From Curtobacterium flaccumfaciens (GTDB lineage: Bacteria > Actinomycetota > Actinomycetes > Actinomycetales > Microbacteriaceae), in assembly GCF_004361695.1 (NCBI RefSeq), contig NZ_SNVW01000008.1, positions 1 through 64,000 of the forward strand: a stretch of DNA of 64,000 nt. The letters run 5' to 3'. Below, piece by piece: positions 17,179 to 26,044 of this stretch. The translations under genes and the position numbers were made by a program. The stretch's first letter is position 1. The number at the start of each line of letters is the position of its first letter. The notes under the pieces were generated by a model. The model had not been told where the DNA came from and ran no database searches. It was given only the letters and a program-made list of their open reading frames with translations.

Positions 17179-18335
17179 CCCGGCACGTGCCCTTGGACCC
17201 GTGGCCCGACGTGCGCTGGGATGCACTGGCCATCGCCGGCGATCTCGTGCTCGAAGTGCCCGAGTGCTGGACCGTCAGCGAGGCCGAAGCAGGCATCCGC
17301 CTCGATCGCGCCGACCGTGCGGTCTCCATCGACCTGCGATTGATGTCCGGCGATCCGACGGCCGAGGTCGCTCGACGACTCGGGGACCGCCCGGACGCGC
17401 TCCTGCTCGAAGCCGCGGACGACCGGGTCCTCGTCGCCGTGCCCGAACCGGACGACGTCGTCATCCACGACCTCCGGATCCTGCGGGATCTGCGGGTCCG
17501 GGTCGCCGCAGAGTGTTCGGCTCGTGACTGGCCGGCGGCCGCAGCGGTCATCGACGGGATGCTCGACTCACGGTGGCGCCGGTCCCTCGACGAGCCGACG
17601 GCCGGGAACCGCGCGCTCGCCGCAGTCGCCGGCCCGGGCCCGGCCCTGCCGTGGCGGACCCCGGACGGGGTGCTCGACCAGCTCGTCCGCTTCCGTGACC
17701 GCGGGATGGTGCCGGGAGCGGCGCGACGCTCGGACGCCGGGGTCGCCGCGCGCGAGCTCGGGTTCGTCGGGCGGTTCGGCGGCCTCACCGACAAGGGTGA
17801 CGAACTCGTCGGCCCGGTGGTCGACCACGATGCTCTGCTCGTCGTCGAGTCGAGCGATCCCGCGAGCGACACCCCGCCACGGCAGTGGGCGTGCTGGATG
17901 CAGGGCCAGAAGTGCGTCGTGCGCGCCGGCCACGAGGACGGCGCGGAGGCGCTCGGCATCGTCCGTCCGGGGGCACTCGTGGCACACCTGCTCCGGTGGC
18001 TCGACCTCGACCCCGTCGACTCGGTGGGCGCCGGCGAGCCGGTGACGATCACGACCGCCCAGTACGAGGACCGCTCCGGTGCCTGCCCGAGCGACATCGA
18101 GTGGTTCCGGCGGGCCTGGGCCGCGCCGCGCTGGCGGGTGGTCAACGGCTGGAGTCACGAGGCGGGGAAGGGCGTGCACGGGATGATCGTGCCGGGCGTC
18201 GGTTCGGTGACGTGGGAACGCGGTGAGGACACGATCACGCTGCGCCCCGAGCGCACCGCGGTGGTCGTCCGGAGTGCTGTCGAGGGCGTCAACGCGTTCA
18301 CGGCACTGACCAGCGGCACCCGACTGCCGCGCTGA
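17175..18335 (+). CDS. Protein of unknown function, with an upstream relic copy
   Basis: This 386-aa soluble protein has no signal peptide or membrane helix. Its N-terminal half is acidic with alternating beta-type segments (RADRAVSIDLRLM, DDRVLVAVPEPDDVVIHDL). The C-terminal half has the Trp-rich stretches QWACWMQGQKCVVRAG and SDIEWFRRAWAAPRWRVVN. I do not recognise the family. The start ATG 17175 overlaps the stop of the small membrane protein. Its own stop abuts the stop of the convergent response regulator, together forming TGATCA at 18333-18338. A decayed fragment of a paralogue lies 0.6 kb upstream, so the gene once had a tandem copy. Confidence 0.7.
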   Translation: MTRHVPLDPWPDVRWDALAIAGDLVLEVPECWTVSEAEAGIRLDRADRAVSIDLRLMSGDPTAEVARRLGDRPDALLLEAADDRVLVAVPEPDDVVIHDLRILRDLRVRVAAECSARDWPAAAAVIDGMLDSRWRRSLDEPTAGNRALAAVAGPGPALPWRTPDGVLDQLVRFRDRGMVPGAARRSDAGVAARELGFVGRFGGLTDKGDELVGPVVDHDALLVVESSDPASDTPPRQWACWMQGQKCVVRAGHEDGAEALGIVRPGALVAHLLRWLDLDPVDSVGAGEPVTITTAQYEDRSGACPSDIEWFRRAWAAPRWRVVNGWSHEAGKGVHGMIVPGVGSVTWERGEDTITLRPERTAVVVRSAVEGVNAFTALTSGTRLPR

Positions 18336-18962
18336 TCAGCGGAGCAGACCGAGCTCCATCGCCCGGGTCACCGCACGGGTCCGGTCGTTCACGCCGAGCT
18401 TCTCGAACACGTGCCCGAGGTGCGTCTTCACCGTCGTCTCGCTGAGGAAGAGGGTGCGGCCGATCGCCGGGTTCGAGTTGCCCTGCGCGACGAGCTGCAG
18501 GACCTCGAGCTCGCGCGGCGACAGGGCCGGTCCGGCGACGGGCTTGCCGGTGGTCCGGCGGACGAGCGCCGCAGCCGCCGAGGGAGCGAGCGCCGTCTCG
18601 CCCCGGGCCGTGGCACGCAGCCCCGCGAGGATCTCCGACTCGGGCGCCGCCTTGAGCAGGTAGCCGGCAGCGCCGGCCTCGATCGCGGCGAGGATCTGGT
18701 CGTCGGACTCGTACGTGGTCAGGATGAGGACGCGGATCGACGGCTCACGGGCGAGGATCCGCGCGGTCGCGGCGTCGCCGTTCATGCCCGGCATCCGCAG
18801 GTCCATCAGGACGACGTCCGGCCGCTCGGCGAGGGTGACCGCCACGGCTGCCTCGCCGTCGCTCGCCTGCCCGACGACCTCGACGTCGTCGGCGTCCTGC
18901 AGCAGCGCGACGATCCCGGCGCGGACGATCGGGTGGTCGTCCGCCACGACGACGCGGATCAC
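18336..18962 (-). CDS. NarL/LuxR-type response regulator
   Basis: This is the DNA-binding response regulator paired with the kinase encoded just upstream on the same strand. The receiver domain has acidic residues Asp8/Asp9, phospho-acceptor Asp54 (VVLMDLRMPG) and the conserved Thr/Lys around LTTYESDD and YLLKAAP. The C-terminal LuxR helix-turn-helix reads LSPRELEVLQLVAQGNSN and SETTVKTHLGHVFEKLGV. It starts at GTG 18962, overlapping the kinase stop as GTGA, for 208 aa. It probably controls the adjacent ABC exporter genes. Confidence 0.93.
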   Translation of the reverse strand: MIRVVVADDHPIVRAGIVALLQDADDVEVVGQASDGEAAVAVTLAERPDVVLMDLRMPGMNGDAATARILAREPSIRVLILTTYESDDQILAAIEAGAAGYLLKAAPESEILAGLRATARGETALAPSAAAALVRRTTGKPVAGPALSPRELEVLQLVAQGNSNPAIGRTLFLSETTVKTHLGHVFEKLGVNDRTRAVTRAMELGLLR

Positions 18963-20149
18963 CGGCTCACCTCCGGCACGGGGACTGTGACGGCCGGGAG
19001 GCGCGGCTCGGCCCCGGTGGGCAACGACACCTCGACGACGGTGCCGCGTCCGGCATCGCTCGTGATCGTGCAGGACCCGCCCGCGAGTGCGAGTCGCTCG
19101 CGGAGTCCGCGCAGCCCGTGCCCCACGGTCGGGACGGACGGGTCGAACCCGACCCCGTCGTCTTCGATGCGGAGGCCGGCCCGCTCGGCCGCCACGTGCA
19201 GTGCGACGTGCACCGAGTCGGCCCGGGCGTGCGCGCGGACGTTCGCCAGCGCCTCTTGTCCAGCGCGCAACAAGACGACCTGGGCGTCGCGATCCAGCGC
19301 GCAGTCCGGGGCGTCGACGGTGACGGTGACACCGGTCTCGCGCGTGAAGCGTTCGCCGAGGCGGTGGAGTGCGGCACCGAGGCCGTCGCCCGCGACCCCG
19401 GCAGCGCCGGCCGCGACCAGGGTGCGGGACTCTTCGAGGGCGGCGCGCGCCGACTCTTCGAGGACGGTGAGCCGTTCGTCGAGGCGGTCGACCCGGTCGG
19501 CGGCGAGGTCGCCACGAGCCCGTTCGGTGAGCATGACGATCCCCGCGAGGTTCTGCGCGACGGTGTCGTGGAGTTCGCGGGCCAGGCGTTCCCGTTCGCT
19601 CGTCACGCCCGCGCGGCGGTGGGCTTCGGCGAGGGAGTCCTGTGTGGCACGGAGTTCCTCGAGCAGGCGGCGGCGCTCGTCCGACAGGGTGGCGATCCGG
19701 GTGATCCAGAGGCCGAGCGCGCAGGCACCGGCGATGCTGACGCCCTCGATGAGGACCGTGCTGACGAGCGCACTCGGGCCGCTCGCGATCTGCAGACCCA
19801 CGCCGGCGGCGATCCCGATCGCGAAGGAGACCACGACCGCCGTCCGTGTGCGCTCGAGTTGGCACCACGCCACCGGGAAGAGGATGCACTGGACGAGTGC
19901 GGCGCTCGGCACGACGGCGGGCAGCACCAGCGCGGCCAGGACCAGCAGGGGGACGAAGCCGGCAGCCGCGCGCGGGACGTCGTAGCCGCGCCACCCGTAC
20001 GCGCCGTACGCGACGGGGAGCACCCCGAGCATCACGAAGGCGGGCCACCGGGTCGACCACCCGAGCACGACGATCACCGCGACGAGCGCGACCGTGAGGC
20101 CGAACGCGGCGTGCAGGCCCCAGTTGCGCTGGGCGGTGATGCGGTCCAT
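18959..20149 (-). CDS. Sensor histidine kinase, DesK/LiaS-like
   Basis: This membrane-bound kinase phosphorylates the next gene's product. The first ~165 residues hold five or six hydrophobic segments with short loops, so sensing is probably within or at the membrane. A coiled linker then leads to the HisKA_3 dimerisation motif RLARELHDTVAQN with phospho-acceptor His194. The HATPase_c domain has EALANVRAHARA, DDGVGFDP and GHGLRGLRERL. I start at ATG 20149 (about 396 aa); the frame stays open upstream but is not protein-like there. The gene lies 53 bp downstream of the exporter permease, an arrangement common for systems that sense cell-envelope agents. Confidence 0.92.
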   Translation of the reverse strand: MDRITAQRNWGLHAAFGLTVALVAVIVVLGWSTRWPAFVMLGVLPVAYGAYGWRGYDVPRAAAGFVPLLVLAALVLPAVVPSAALVQCILFPVAWCQLERTRTAVVVSFAIGIAAGVGLQIASGPSALVSTVLIEGVSIAGACALGLWITRIATLSDERRRLLEELRATQDSLAEAHRRAGVTSERERLARELHDTVAQNLAGIVMLTERARGDLAADRVDRLDERLTVLEESARAALEESRTLVAAGAAGVAGDGLGAALHRLGERFTRETGVTVTVDAPDCALDRDAQVVLLRAGQEALANVRAHARADSVHVALHVAAERAGLRIEDDGVGFDPSVPTVGHGLRGLRERLALAGGSCTITSDAGRGTVVEVSLPTGAEPRLPAVTVPVPEVSR

Positions 20150-20202
20150 GTCGACAGCATCCCACCCCGGACGCGGCGCTCCGGAGTTGTCCACAGGCCG
20201 GA

Positions 20203-21042
20203 TCACGCGTCCTTGCGATTCCACCGGAACGTCAGCAGGCAGGCCACCGCGCCCACGACCAGCCATGCTGCCAGGACGAAGATGCCGAGACCGAGGTGCC
20301 ACGCGCCTCCAGGCTCGGCGGACGCGAACGCGTCGGGCAGGAAGACCGACCGCATGCCCGACGCCATCCAGCGGAGGGGGAAGACGGACGCGACGTTCTG
20401 CAGCCAGTCGGGCAGCTGCGTGAAGGGGAGGTAGACACCGGAGATGAACTGCAGGACCAGCACGATCGGGACGATCGTGGCGGTGGCGCGACGACCCTCG
20501 CGGGGGAGTGCGGAGATGGCGATGCCGAGGACGCAGCTCGTGGCGACGCCGAGGAACATGACGCCGGCGAAGCGTGCCCACGCGCCGCCGTCGGTCGGCA
20601 GGTCGACGCCGAAGACCAGGCTCGCGATGGCCAGCAGCAGGGCGGTCTGCACGATCGTCGTGACGAGGACCATGCCGATCTTGCCGATGAAGTAACTCAG
20701 GACCGGCAGCGGAGTGCCGCCGAGCCGCTTCAGCGTGCCGTCGCTGCGCTCGCCGGCGATGTCGACGCCGAGGGACTGCGTGCCGGAGAGCAGGATGCCC
20801 GTCGCGACCAGACCGGGCAGGTAGTAGGTGGCGTAGTCGACGCTGACGTTCGGGCCCGCCTGGATGTCGGGCGCGCTGCTGAACGCGACCGAGAAGAGCG
20901 CCAGCATGACGATCGGGAAGAGGAAGGTGAAGAAGACTGCGTCGGGCGCGCGGAAGTACGAGCGGAGTTCGTAGCCGATGCGGTGCGCGCCGATGGTCGC
21001 TGCGTTCACGGTGCCGGTGGTGTTCGCGGTTGTGGTGCTCAT
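20203..21042 (-). CDS. ABC-2 type exporter permease
   Basis: This 279-aa membrane subunit of an export ABC transporter has six hydrophobic segments (FFTFLFPIVMLALFSVAF to FVLAAWLVVGAVACLL). The ABC-2 signature region is LPDWLQNVASVFPLRWMASG. ATG 21042 overlaps the ATPase stop (ATGA). It probably exports a drug, lipid or peptide; the flanking two-component system suggests inducible resistance. A single dispersed-repeat motif (20303-20312) lies in the coding sequence near the 3' end. Confidence 0.9.
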   Translation of the reverse strand: MSTTTANTTGTVNAATIGAHRIGYELRSYFRAPDAVFFTFLFPIVMLALFSVAFSSAPDIQAGPNVSVDYATYYLPGLVATGILLSGTQSLGVDIAGERSDGTLKRLGGTPLPVLSYFIGKIGMVLVTTIVQTALLLAIASLVFGVDLPTDGGAWARFAGVMFLGVATSCVLGIAISALPREGRRATATIVPIVLVLQFISGVYLPFTQLPDWLQNVASVFPLRWMASGMRSVFLPDAFASAEPGGAWHLGLGIFVLAAWLVVGAVACLLTFRWNRKDA

Positions 21043-22574
21043 CGTTGGCCGACCATTCCGAGGTAGACGTCCTCGAGGGACGGGCGGATGACTTCGAGGT
21101 CGTGCATGGCGTCCGGGTTGCTCCGGATCAGTGCCGTGGGTTCGTTCGTGCGCCGTTCCTGCCGTCCGCCGGCGTCGTCGCGCCAGGTGACCCGGGGCGT
21201 GCGGGCCTCGGCGCCGCCGATCTCGTCGATCGGCGCGATGTCGAGCAGCCTGCCGTCGGCGATCACCGCTGCCCGGTCGGCGAGGTGTGCGGCCTCGTCG
21301 AGGTAGTGCGTCGTGAGCAGGATCGTGGTGCCCTCGCGCTTCACCTCGTCGATGAGGTCCCAGAAACGGCGACGGGCCTCGGGGTCGAAGCCGGTCGTCG
21401 GTTCGTCGAGGAACAGGACCTCCGGGCGGCCGATGATCCCGAGGGCGACGTCGACGCGTCGGCGCTGCCCACCGCTCAGGCGTGCGATCCGGGTGTTGCG
21501 CTGCGCCTCGAGCCCCGTCGCGGTGAGGAGCTCCTCGACGCTGCGGTGCCGCGGGTACAGCGTCGTGAAGTGCCGGAGCTGCTCGGCGACCGTGACGTTC
21601 GGGGACTCCGCGCTGGTCTGCAGCACGATGCCGATGCGGGCGTTGTGACTGCGGCTCGTGCGGGCCGGGTCGTGGCCGAGGACCGTCACGTCGCCGCCGG
21701 TGCGGGTGCGGTAGCCCTCGAGGATCTCGACCGTGGTGGTCTTGCCGGCGCCGTTCGGCCCGAGCAGGGCGAAGGTCTCGCCGCGGTGGATGTCGAAGCT
21801 CACGTCGTCGACGGCGACCTTGCCGGTGGCGTACTGCTTCGCGAGGCGGCGGACCTCGATGGCGGGGGTGTCGGGCATGCCACCAGCCTGCTCGGTCTCG
21901 GGGGCGGGTGGATCGGCGGGGTCGGTGGGGTCGCATCCTCCGATCGGAGGATGGCGATCGCGCACCGACGCGACCGTTCCGGACCGGGACGGGCCGATCG
22001 GTCGTGAGTAGACGGGGCGGATCCACTCCGTCAGCGGCTCGAAGAGCACGGGCGGCAGGACCTCGCCCGGGTCGGCCGTTCGCACGCTGGTGACGATGGT
22101 GGCCTCGCCGTACTCCAGCGAGCGGCGAGCGACGCCGTCCCGCTCGTCGACCACCAGGGTCGTCCGCGTCGCCGGGTCCTCGCGGTGCTCGAAGGTCACC
22201 AGGATCGAGTGCTGCCCGATGTGCTGGACCAGCACCGGGTGGAAGCTCTCCGGCCCACGACCCCAGCGGAGCATCAGCTCCGGCACGGCCATCCGCACCA
22301 CGCCTCCGGCGACGGTGCTGTGCTCGAACGTGTCCTCGACGGGGCCGTCCAGAGTGGTTGAGACCCCGTCGCGGTACGAGATCGTCGGTTGGTCCGAACG
22401 GTCGAGCGTCCACCGCTGCTGGTGCTCGTCCAGGTCGAGCCGGAACTGCCAGTACTCGCGGGGTGAGGCCTGGTGGACGCCCTCGATGACGTGCCGTCCG
22501 GGCCTCCGCAGGGCGGCGAGCTCCTCGGCGACCGCGGGACCGTCGGGGCGGGTGAGGACCTCGTCGAAGCGCAT
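21039..22574 (-). CDS. ABC exporter ATPase with an N-terminal extra domain
   Basis: The C-terminal 279 residues (from ATG 21878) are a complete ABC exporter ATPase: Walker A GPNGAGKTT, signature LSGGQRRRVDVAL, Walker B VLFLDEPTTGFD, switch His in TTHYLDEA. The frame stays open upstream to ATG 22574, adding about 232 residues. Of these the first ~190 look like a genuine mixed alpha/beta domain (MRFDEVLTRP, EYWQFRLDLDEHQQRW, ESFHPVLVQHIGQHSILVTF) of no family I recognise. A Pro/Gly-rich stretch joins them and holds a 20-bp palindrome. With no stop between, translation from 22574 must give a 511-aa fusion. The internal ATG has no good ribosome binding site, so I list the full frame; a separate ATPase start remains possible. 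Confidence 0.72.
   Translation of the reverse strand: MRFDEVLTRPDGPAVAEELAALRRPGRHVIEGVHQASPREYWQFRLDLDEHQQRWTLDRSDQPTISYRDGVSTTLDGPVEDTFEHSTVAGGVVRMAVPELMLRWGRGPESFHPVLVQHIGQHSILVTFEHREDPATRTTLVVDERDGVARRSLEYGEATIVTSVRTADPGEVLPPVLFEPLTEWIRPVYSRPIGPSRSGTVASVRDRHPPIGGCDPTDPADPPAPETEQAGGMPDTPAIEVRRLAKQYATGKVAVDDVSFDIHRGETFALLGPNGAGKTTTVEILEGYRTRTGGDVTVLGHDPARTSRSHNARIGIVLQTSAESPNVTVAEQLRHFTTLYPRHRSVEELLTATGLEAQRNTRIARLSGGQRRRVDVALGIIGRPEVLFLDEPTTGFDPEARRRFWDLIDEVKREGTTILLTTHYLDEAAHLADRAAVIADGRLLDIAPIDEIGGAEARTPRVTWRDDAGGRQERRTNEPTALIRSNPDAMHDLEVIRPSLEDVYLGMVGQR
21934..21953. repeat. 20-bp perfect palindrome in the fusion linker
   Basis: CATCCTCCGATCGGAGGATG is perfectly palindromic. It sits in the region joining the unknown N-terminal domain to the ABC ATPase, just upstream of the internal ATG. 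If that ATG is the true start, this would be a natural operator position. Confidence 0.55.
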
Positions 22575-22702
22575 GGGTCCATCCTGCCGTCCTGCCCTGG
22601 GGAGCCGGAGATGCGGTGCACGCCGGCGGCGGACGCCGTCGCGGCACGGGCGCGACTCGCGTTGGCAACGGCGGCGGAGCCGTGGAGACGGGGACGAGCG
22701 GA

Positions 22703-22738
22703 CTGGAGGCGCGGGGCGGGCTGGTGGCGCGCCTCCAG
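22703..22738. repeat. Dispersed GGAGGC inverted repeat
   Basis: CTGGAGGCGCG at 22703-22713 and CGCGCCTCCAG at 22728-22738 form an inverted pair with a 14-base spacer. It lies between the divergent ABC ATPase and oxidoreductase genes. The rest of the 230-bp gap shows a weak dyad CAACCGCATCGGAGGTTGC near 22759-22777, possibly an operator for the oxidoreductase gene. Confidence 0.78.
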
Positions 22739-22806
22739 GCCGTCAGTGGGTGCGTCTGCAACCGCATCGGAGGTTGCATGGAGCAACCGGCGGGTAGACG
22801 GGAGGC

Positions 22807-23739
22807 ATGCAGGTCGTCGGAGTCGAGCAGTTCGGAGGGCCCGAGGCCCTCGCCGTCCACGAGGTCCCGGAGCCGCACGCCGGTTCGGGGTCGGTCCGCA
22901 TCCGGGTGCACGCGTTCGCGGTGAACCCGACCGACACCGGGGTGCGCGCCGGGCAGCGTGACTCGTCGCAGGCGTCACCGCCGTACGTGCCCGGGATGGA
23001 CGCCGCCGGGGTCATCGACGAGGTCGGGCCCGACGTGTCCGGGTGGTCGGTCGGCGATGAGGTGATGGCCATCGCGCTGCCGCTCAGCACGCACGGTGGG
23101 GCGTACGTGCAGGAGCTCGTCGCGCCGGTCGGGTCGTTCACTCGGGTGCCGCGCGGGACGTCGCTTGAAGCTGCTTCGACGGTGCCGATGAACGGGCTGA
23201 CCGCGCTGCAGATCCTGTCTCGGGCGGCGCTGGCTCCGGGGCAGACGCTCGCCGTGACCGGGGCTGCGGGGTTGCTCGGGAACTACCTCGTGCAGCTCGC
23301 TCGTGCGGCGGGCGTGACCGTGATCGCCGATGCTGCTCCTGCCGACGAAGCGCTCGTGCGGTCGCTCGGGCCGGACCACATCGTGCCGCGAGGGGCGGGG
23401 TTCGCGGACGCCGTCCGTGCGATCGTGCCCGGCGGGGTCGATGCGCTCGCCGATGCCTCCGTGCAGCAGGCCGAGGTCGTCGATGCCGTGCAGGACGGGG
23501 GAGCGTTCTTCAGCGTGCGGGGGTGGGAGGGCAACGGGGCTCGGGGGATCCGGTTCGACAAGATCATGGTGTTCGAGGAGTACCGGTCGTTCGACAAGCT
23601 CGAGCAGTTGCGGCATGCGGTGGAGGGCGGGACGGTGACGCCGAGGGTGGCGGAGGTGTTGCCGGCGGCGCGGGCTGCGGAGGCGCATGAGCGGCTCGAG
23701 GCGGGTGGGACGCGGGGGCGGTTCGTGTTGACCTGGTGA
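22807..23739 (+). CDS. Zinc-free quinone oxidoreductase-like MDR protein
   Basis: This medium-chain dehydrogenase/reductase probably reduces quinones or enones with NADPH. The N-terminal GroES-like domain (GGPEALAVHEVPEPHAG, VNPTDTGVRAG, YVPGMDAAGVIDEVG) is followed by a Rossmann fold (AVTGAAGLLGNYLVQLARAAG). The zinc-ligand cysteines of alcohol dehydrogenases are absent. GGGAGG at 22799-22804 fixes ATG 22807, giving 310 aa. A frameshifted partial copy of the first third of this gene is found at 26.05 kb, beyond two defence-type genes. Confidence 0.9.
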   Translation: MQVVGVEQFGGPEALAVHEVPEPHAGSGSVRIRVHAFAVNPTDTGVRAGQRDSSQASPPYVPGMDAAGVIDEVGPDVSGWSVGDEVMAIALPLSTHGGAYVQELVAPVGSFTRVPRGTSLEAASTVPMNGLTALQILSRAALAPGQTLAVTGAAGLLGNYLVQLARAAGVTVIADAAPADEALVRSLGPDHIVPRGAGFADAVRAIVPGGVDALADASVQQAEVVDAVQDGGAFFSVRGWEGNGARGIRFDKIMVFEEYRSFDKLEQLRHAVEGGTVTPRVAEVLPAARAAEAHERLEAGGTRGRFVLTW

Positions 23740-23770
23740 CAGCGGGTCGCGATCGCGAGATTTTGACGCA

Positions 23771-23799
23771 CTGGAGGCGCAGGGGCGCCGCGCCTCCAG
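23771..23799. repeat. Dispersed GGAGGC inverted repeat
   Basis: CTGGAGGCGC (23771-23780) pairs with GCGCCTCCAG (23790-23799). It lies 30 bp after the oxidoreductase stop, in terminator position, and is the last copy before the low-GC island; the next one I find is at about 38.2 kb. Confidence 0.78.
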
Positions 23800-24278
23800 C
23801 CCGTCGATGCGAAGCGACCCACGCAGGCTCGCGGCCCCTGGGCGAGGGACCGCCCGCCCCGCTGCAGCAACGCGAGTCAAGCACTCAACCGAGTCGAGGC
23901 TCTATCGAATGCACACGATTCGATGAACGGCGGATGGACTGTTAGTCCGGGCTCGCCTTTCCGCGCAGCACATCCTCGAAGCGGACGCCACCAACCTCGT
24001 CGTGTATCGAGACAGGTGAGAGTGGGCTGCTCCCGCAGCCGCGACGGCGTCCTCCATTGCGCCTAGAACGCGCGCTTCACCGGGGTGCGCCTCCGCCGTC
24101 ACGGACCCGGCCCGCGCCAGCCGGTCAGAACGATCGCTTGGCGAGGTGGTCGGGAGCTTCGGGTATGGGCTCAGTTTCGCCAGTTGCGAGCACGAGCCAT
24201 CGGCGTGATCGAGCCCATTCTCTCGGAGGATGTGGCGTCCGCCGCCGTTTCAATTGCATCTGCGGGCATAATCGGCAC
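23800..24278. other. Non-coding left edge of the low-GC island
   Basis: I see no intact gene here. A short frame ending in TGA near 24018 (…AQHILEADATNLVVYRD) looks protein-like over about 24 residues and may be the tail of a lost gene. Base composition falls from here on. No direct repeat typical of an integration site was recognised. Confidence 0.4.
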
Positions 24279-24833
24279 GTGCCGTATCCGATGTGGAGCT
24301 ACTTCCCCCGCAACGCCCGACCTGAGCCGTGGGCGGTGGAGCTGACCGAAGCTGTGGCGTGCCAACGTTCGGTTCTCGATACGACCGAGATGTCCACCGA
24401 TGGCGTTGCAAAGCTCACCAGCGACGCAGTTCTCGAAGTGCTCCGGCCATCGATGGAAGAGCTGGGGTTCAAGGTCGAGGCTGGCAAGTCGCTCGATCAG
24501 CGGATCGAGCGCCCAGTCCTCTTCGGAGACAACGGGCGCCCGGAGGTCAAGTACGAGATTGACGCGTTCCACGACGAACTTGGTATAGCGGTCGAAGTTG
24601 AGGCTGGCAGAGGGGCGATGAGCAATGCCGCGTATCGAGACATCATTCGCACTTCGCTGCTCCTTGATGCTGAGTATTTCGTGCTCATGATTCCCATTGA
24701 GTACCGCTACAAGTCGAATGGACGGGTCTCGATGACTGAAGCCTTCGCCAAGACTCGAGACCAGTTGTCCGCCATCTACGCATCTCGGCGCTTGCAGCTG
24801 CCGTTCGCCGCCATACTTCTGATTGGTTACTGA
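24279..24833 (+). CDS. Unknown protein, possible PD-(D/E)XK-fold nuclease
   Basis: This protein of about 184 aa is read from GTG 24279 (VPYPMWSYFPRNARPEPW); ATG 24291 is an alternative. The centre reads KYEIDAFHDELGIAVEVEAG, an acidic residue followed about a dozen residues later by E-x-E. That pattern is seen in some restriction endonucleases of the PD-(D/E)XK fold that replace Lys by Glu. A hydrophobic strand, YFVLMIPIEYRY, follows. The codon use is less GC-rich than that of the flanking host genes. It converges on the HNH gene, 86 bp away. The nuclease reading is inference from a short motif and context; I recognise no named family. Confidence 0.5.
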   Translation: MPYPMWSYFPRNARPEPWAVELTEAVACQRSVLDTTEMSTDGVAKLTSDAVLEVLRPSMEELGFKVEAGKSLDQRIERPVLFGDNGRPEVKYEIDAFHDELGIAVEVEAGRGAMSNAAYRDIIRTSLLLDAEYFVLMIPIEYRYKSNGRVSMTEAFAKTRDQLSAIYASRRLQLPFAAILLIGY

Positions 24834-24919
24834 AGCGCTCGGCGGGCACCGACGGCTTATCGGGTTGGCTGATCATTCCTTATCCGCCTGGTTCTACCTC
24901 ACCTGCGCCTCTGTTTCGT

Positions 24920-25945
24920 TCAGCCGTTTGATTGTCGTCTGTGAAGCTCTCGATGCGCTGCAAAATAGCGGTGCGACGCCGATCGTTCTTCCCATCGCCA
25001 CACCTTCTTCCCACTCAAGTGCTCTCTCCAGTACGCGGTCGCCGTCGCATCGGTCATCGCAGCGGATCGAAGAATCGAGCCCGTGGTCCCGACGCAGATC
25101 AGGCCGCGCTCAAACAGCTCGTCGCATCCGAAGCGGCACGCGGCCATCGCGATTGCGGGAAGGTCGGTCTTCTCTTCGAAGGAACATGATGAACGCTTCT
25201 TGATGTGCGCCGCGACGAGGAACATCGAATCCATCTCTCGCGAGCAAAGGTCGCAGCGCCCGCGGGCGGCCGGGAGGACTAAGTCTCGAAGGTAGGCCTG
25301 CTCCAGGCGCCGTCGAGTCGTCGCCTCGGCGTCGACCGCGTCAAATTTCCTGACGATGTCGTCGAAGTCGATGGACGTACGGGGTTGAATAAGGGCTCGC
25401 TGGTCAACATCGAGCAGATCCGCGACCCGTTCGCCTATCGGCGATGGGTAGACATTGAACTCCCGGGTCCCGAGGGGCCGCTCGGCCCGGGCAGCGGAAG
25501 TTAATTCGCCATACGAGATTCGAATGGGTGCCGGGCGGGTGAAGCTGAACATGAGTTCCCACGGCAGGAACCGGTCGCCGCTCTGTTTCCTCGCCCAAAG
25601 GGCATCCGCTAGCGGGGCGCTCGACCATTTGTGCGTGACCGTCGCTGCCAGGAAAGCGTGATTCCGCGCCAAAAACAACACGAGGTCACCCGGAGCCATG
25701 CGGTCCCACTTCATCCGCATTTGGCCTCGGGCGCCGACTGTCGTTCCCCACATCGGCACGCTGCCCGAAGGATGCTCCCGTTCTAGTACGGACTGGTCCT
25801 GTTCCGAAAGGTGGTCAGCCCAGACACTGCGATGAACCGGTGTGAAAACTGTCCTCCGCAAGTTCTCCCGTGCATCGTCGCCTGCGGGTTGCAGGACGAG
25901 GTGCCTTGGGGCGGTTGGAGGTTCGTCGAGGAGGTCCGTGGCCAT
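24920..25945 (-). CDS. HNH endonuclease with a PUA/EVE-like N-terminal domain
   Basis: The protein is about 341 aa from ATG 25945. Residues ~64-135 (MWGTTVG, PGDLVLFLARNHAFLAATV, PLADALW, LPWELMFSF) resemble the PUA/EVE-type folds that read modified bases. Residues 231-285 form a zinc-coordinated HNH site: C231-x2-C234, AAHIKKRS with His247, and C270-x3-C274 leading into DELFERGLICV. A base-reader joined to an HNH nuclease is the layout of modification-dependent (type IV-like) restriction enzymes. It lies in the lower-GC island beside other restriction genes. The HNH part is clear; the reader domain is inferred from the sequence pattern only. Confidence 0.72.
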   Translation of the reverse strand: MATDLLDEPPTAPRHLVLQPAGDDARENLRRTVFTPVHRSVWADHLSEQDQSVLEREHPSGSVPMWGTTVGARGQMRMKWDRMAPGDLVLFLARNHAFLAATVTHKWSSAPLADALWARKQSGDRFLPWELMFSFTRPAPIRISYGELTSAARAERPLGTREFNVYPSPIGERVADLLDVDQRALIQPRTSIDFDDIVRKFDAVDAEATTRRRLEQAYLRDLVLPAARGRCDLCSREMDSMFLVAAHIKKRSSCSFEEKTDLPAIAMAACRFGCDELFERGLICVGTTGSILRSAAMTDATATAYWREHLSGKKVWRWEERSASHRYFAAHRELHRRQSNG

Positions 25946-26044
25946 GCATACAGAATGTCCTGAACATGTTGCATTCTTGCCGAGGCTCACCGGCAAGGGT
26001 GTTTGCGCATCGAAGCTCAGCGCGATTCAGGTCGACTGGAAGCG

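Noticed and set aside
24057..24278. N-terminal extension of the gene at 24279
   Set aside because: The upstream frame is open but Arg/Pro-rich and out of character with the downstream protein; GTG 24279 or ATG 24291 is preferred.
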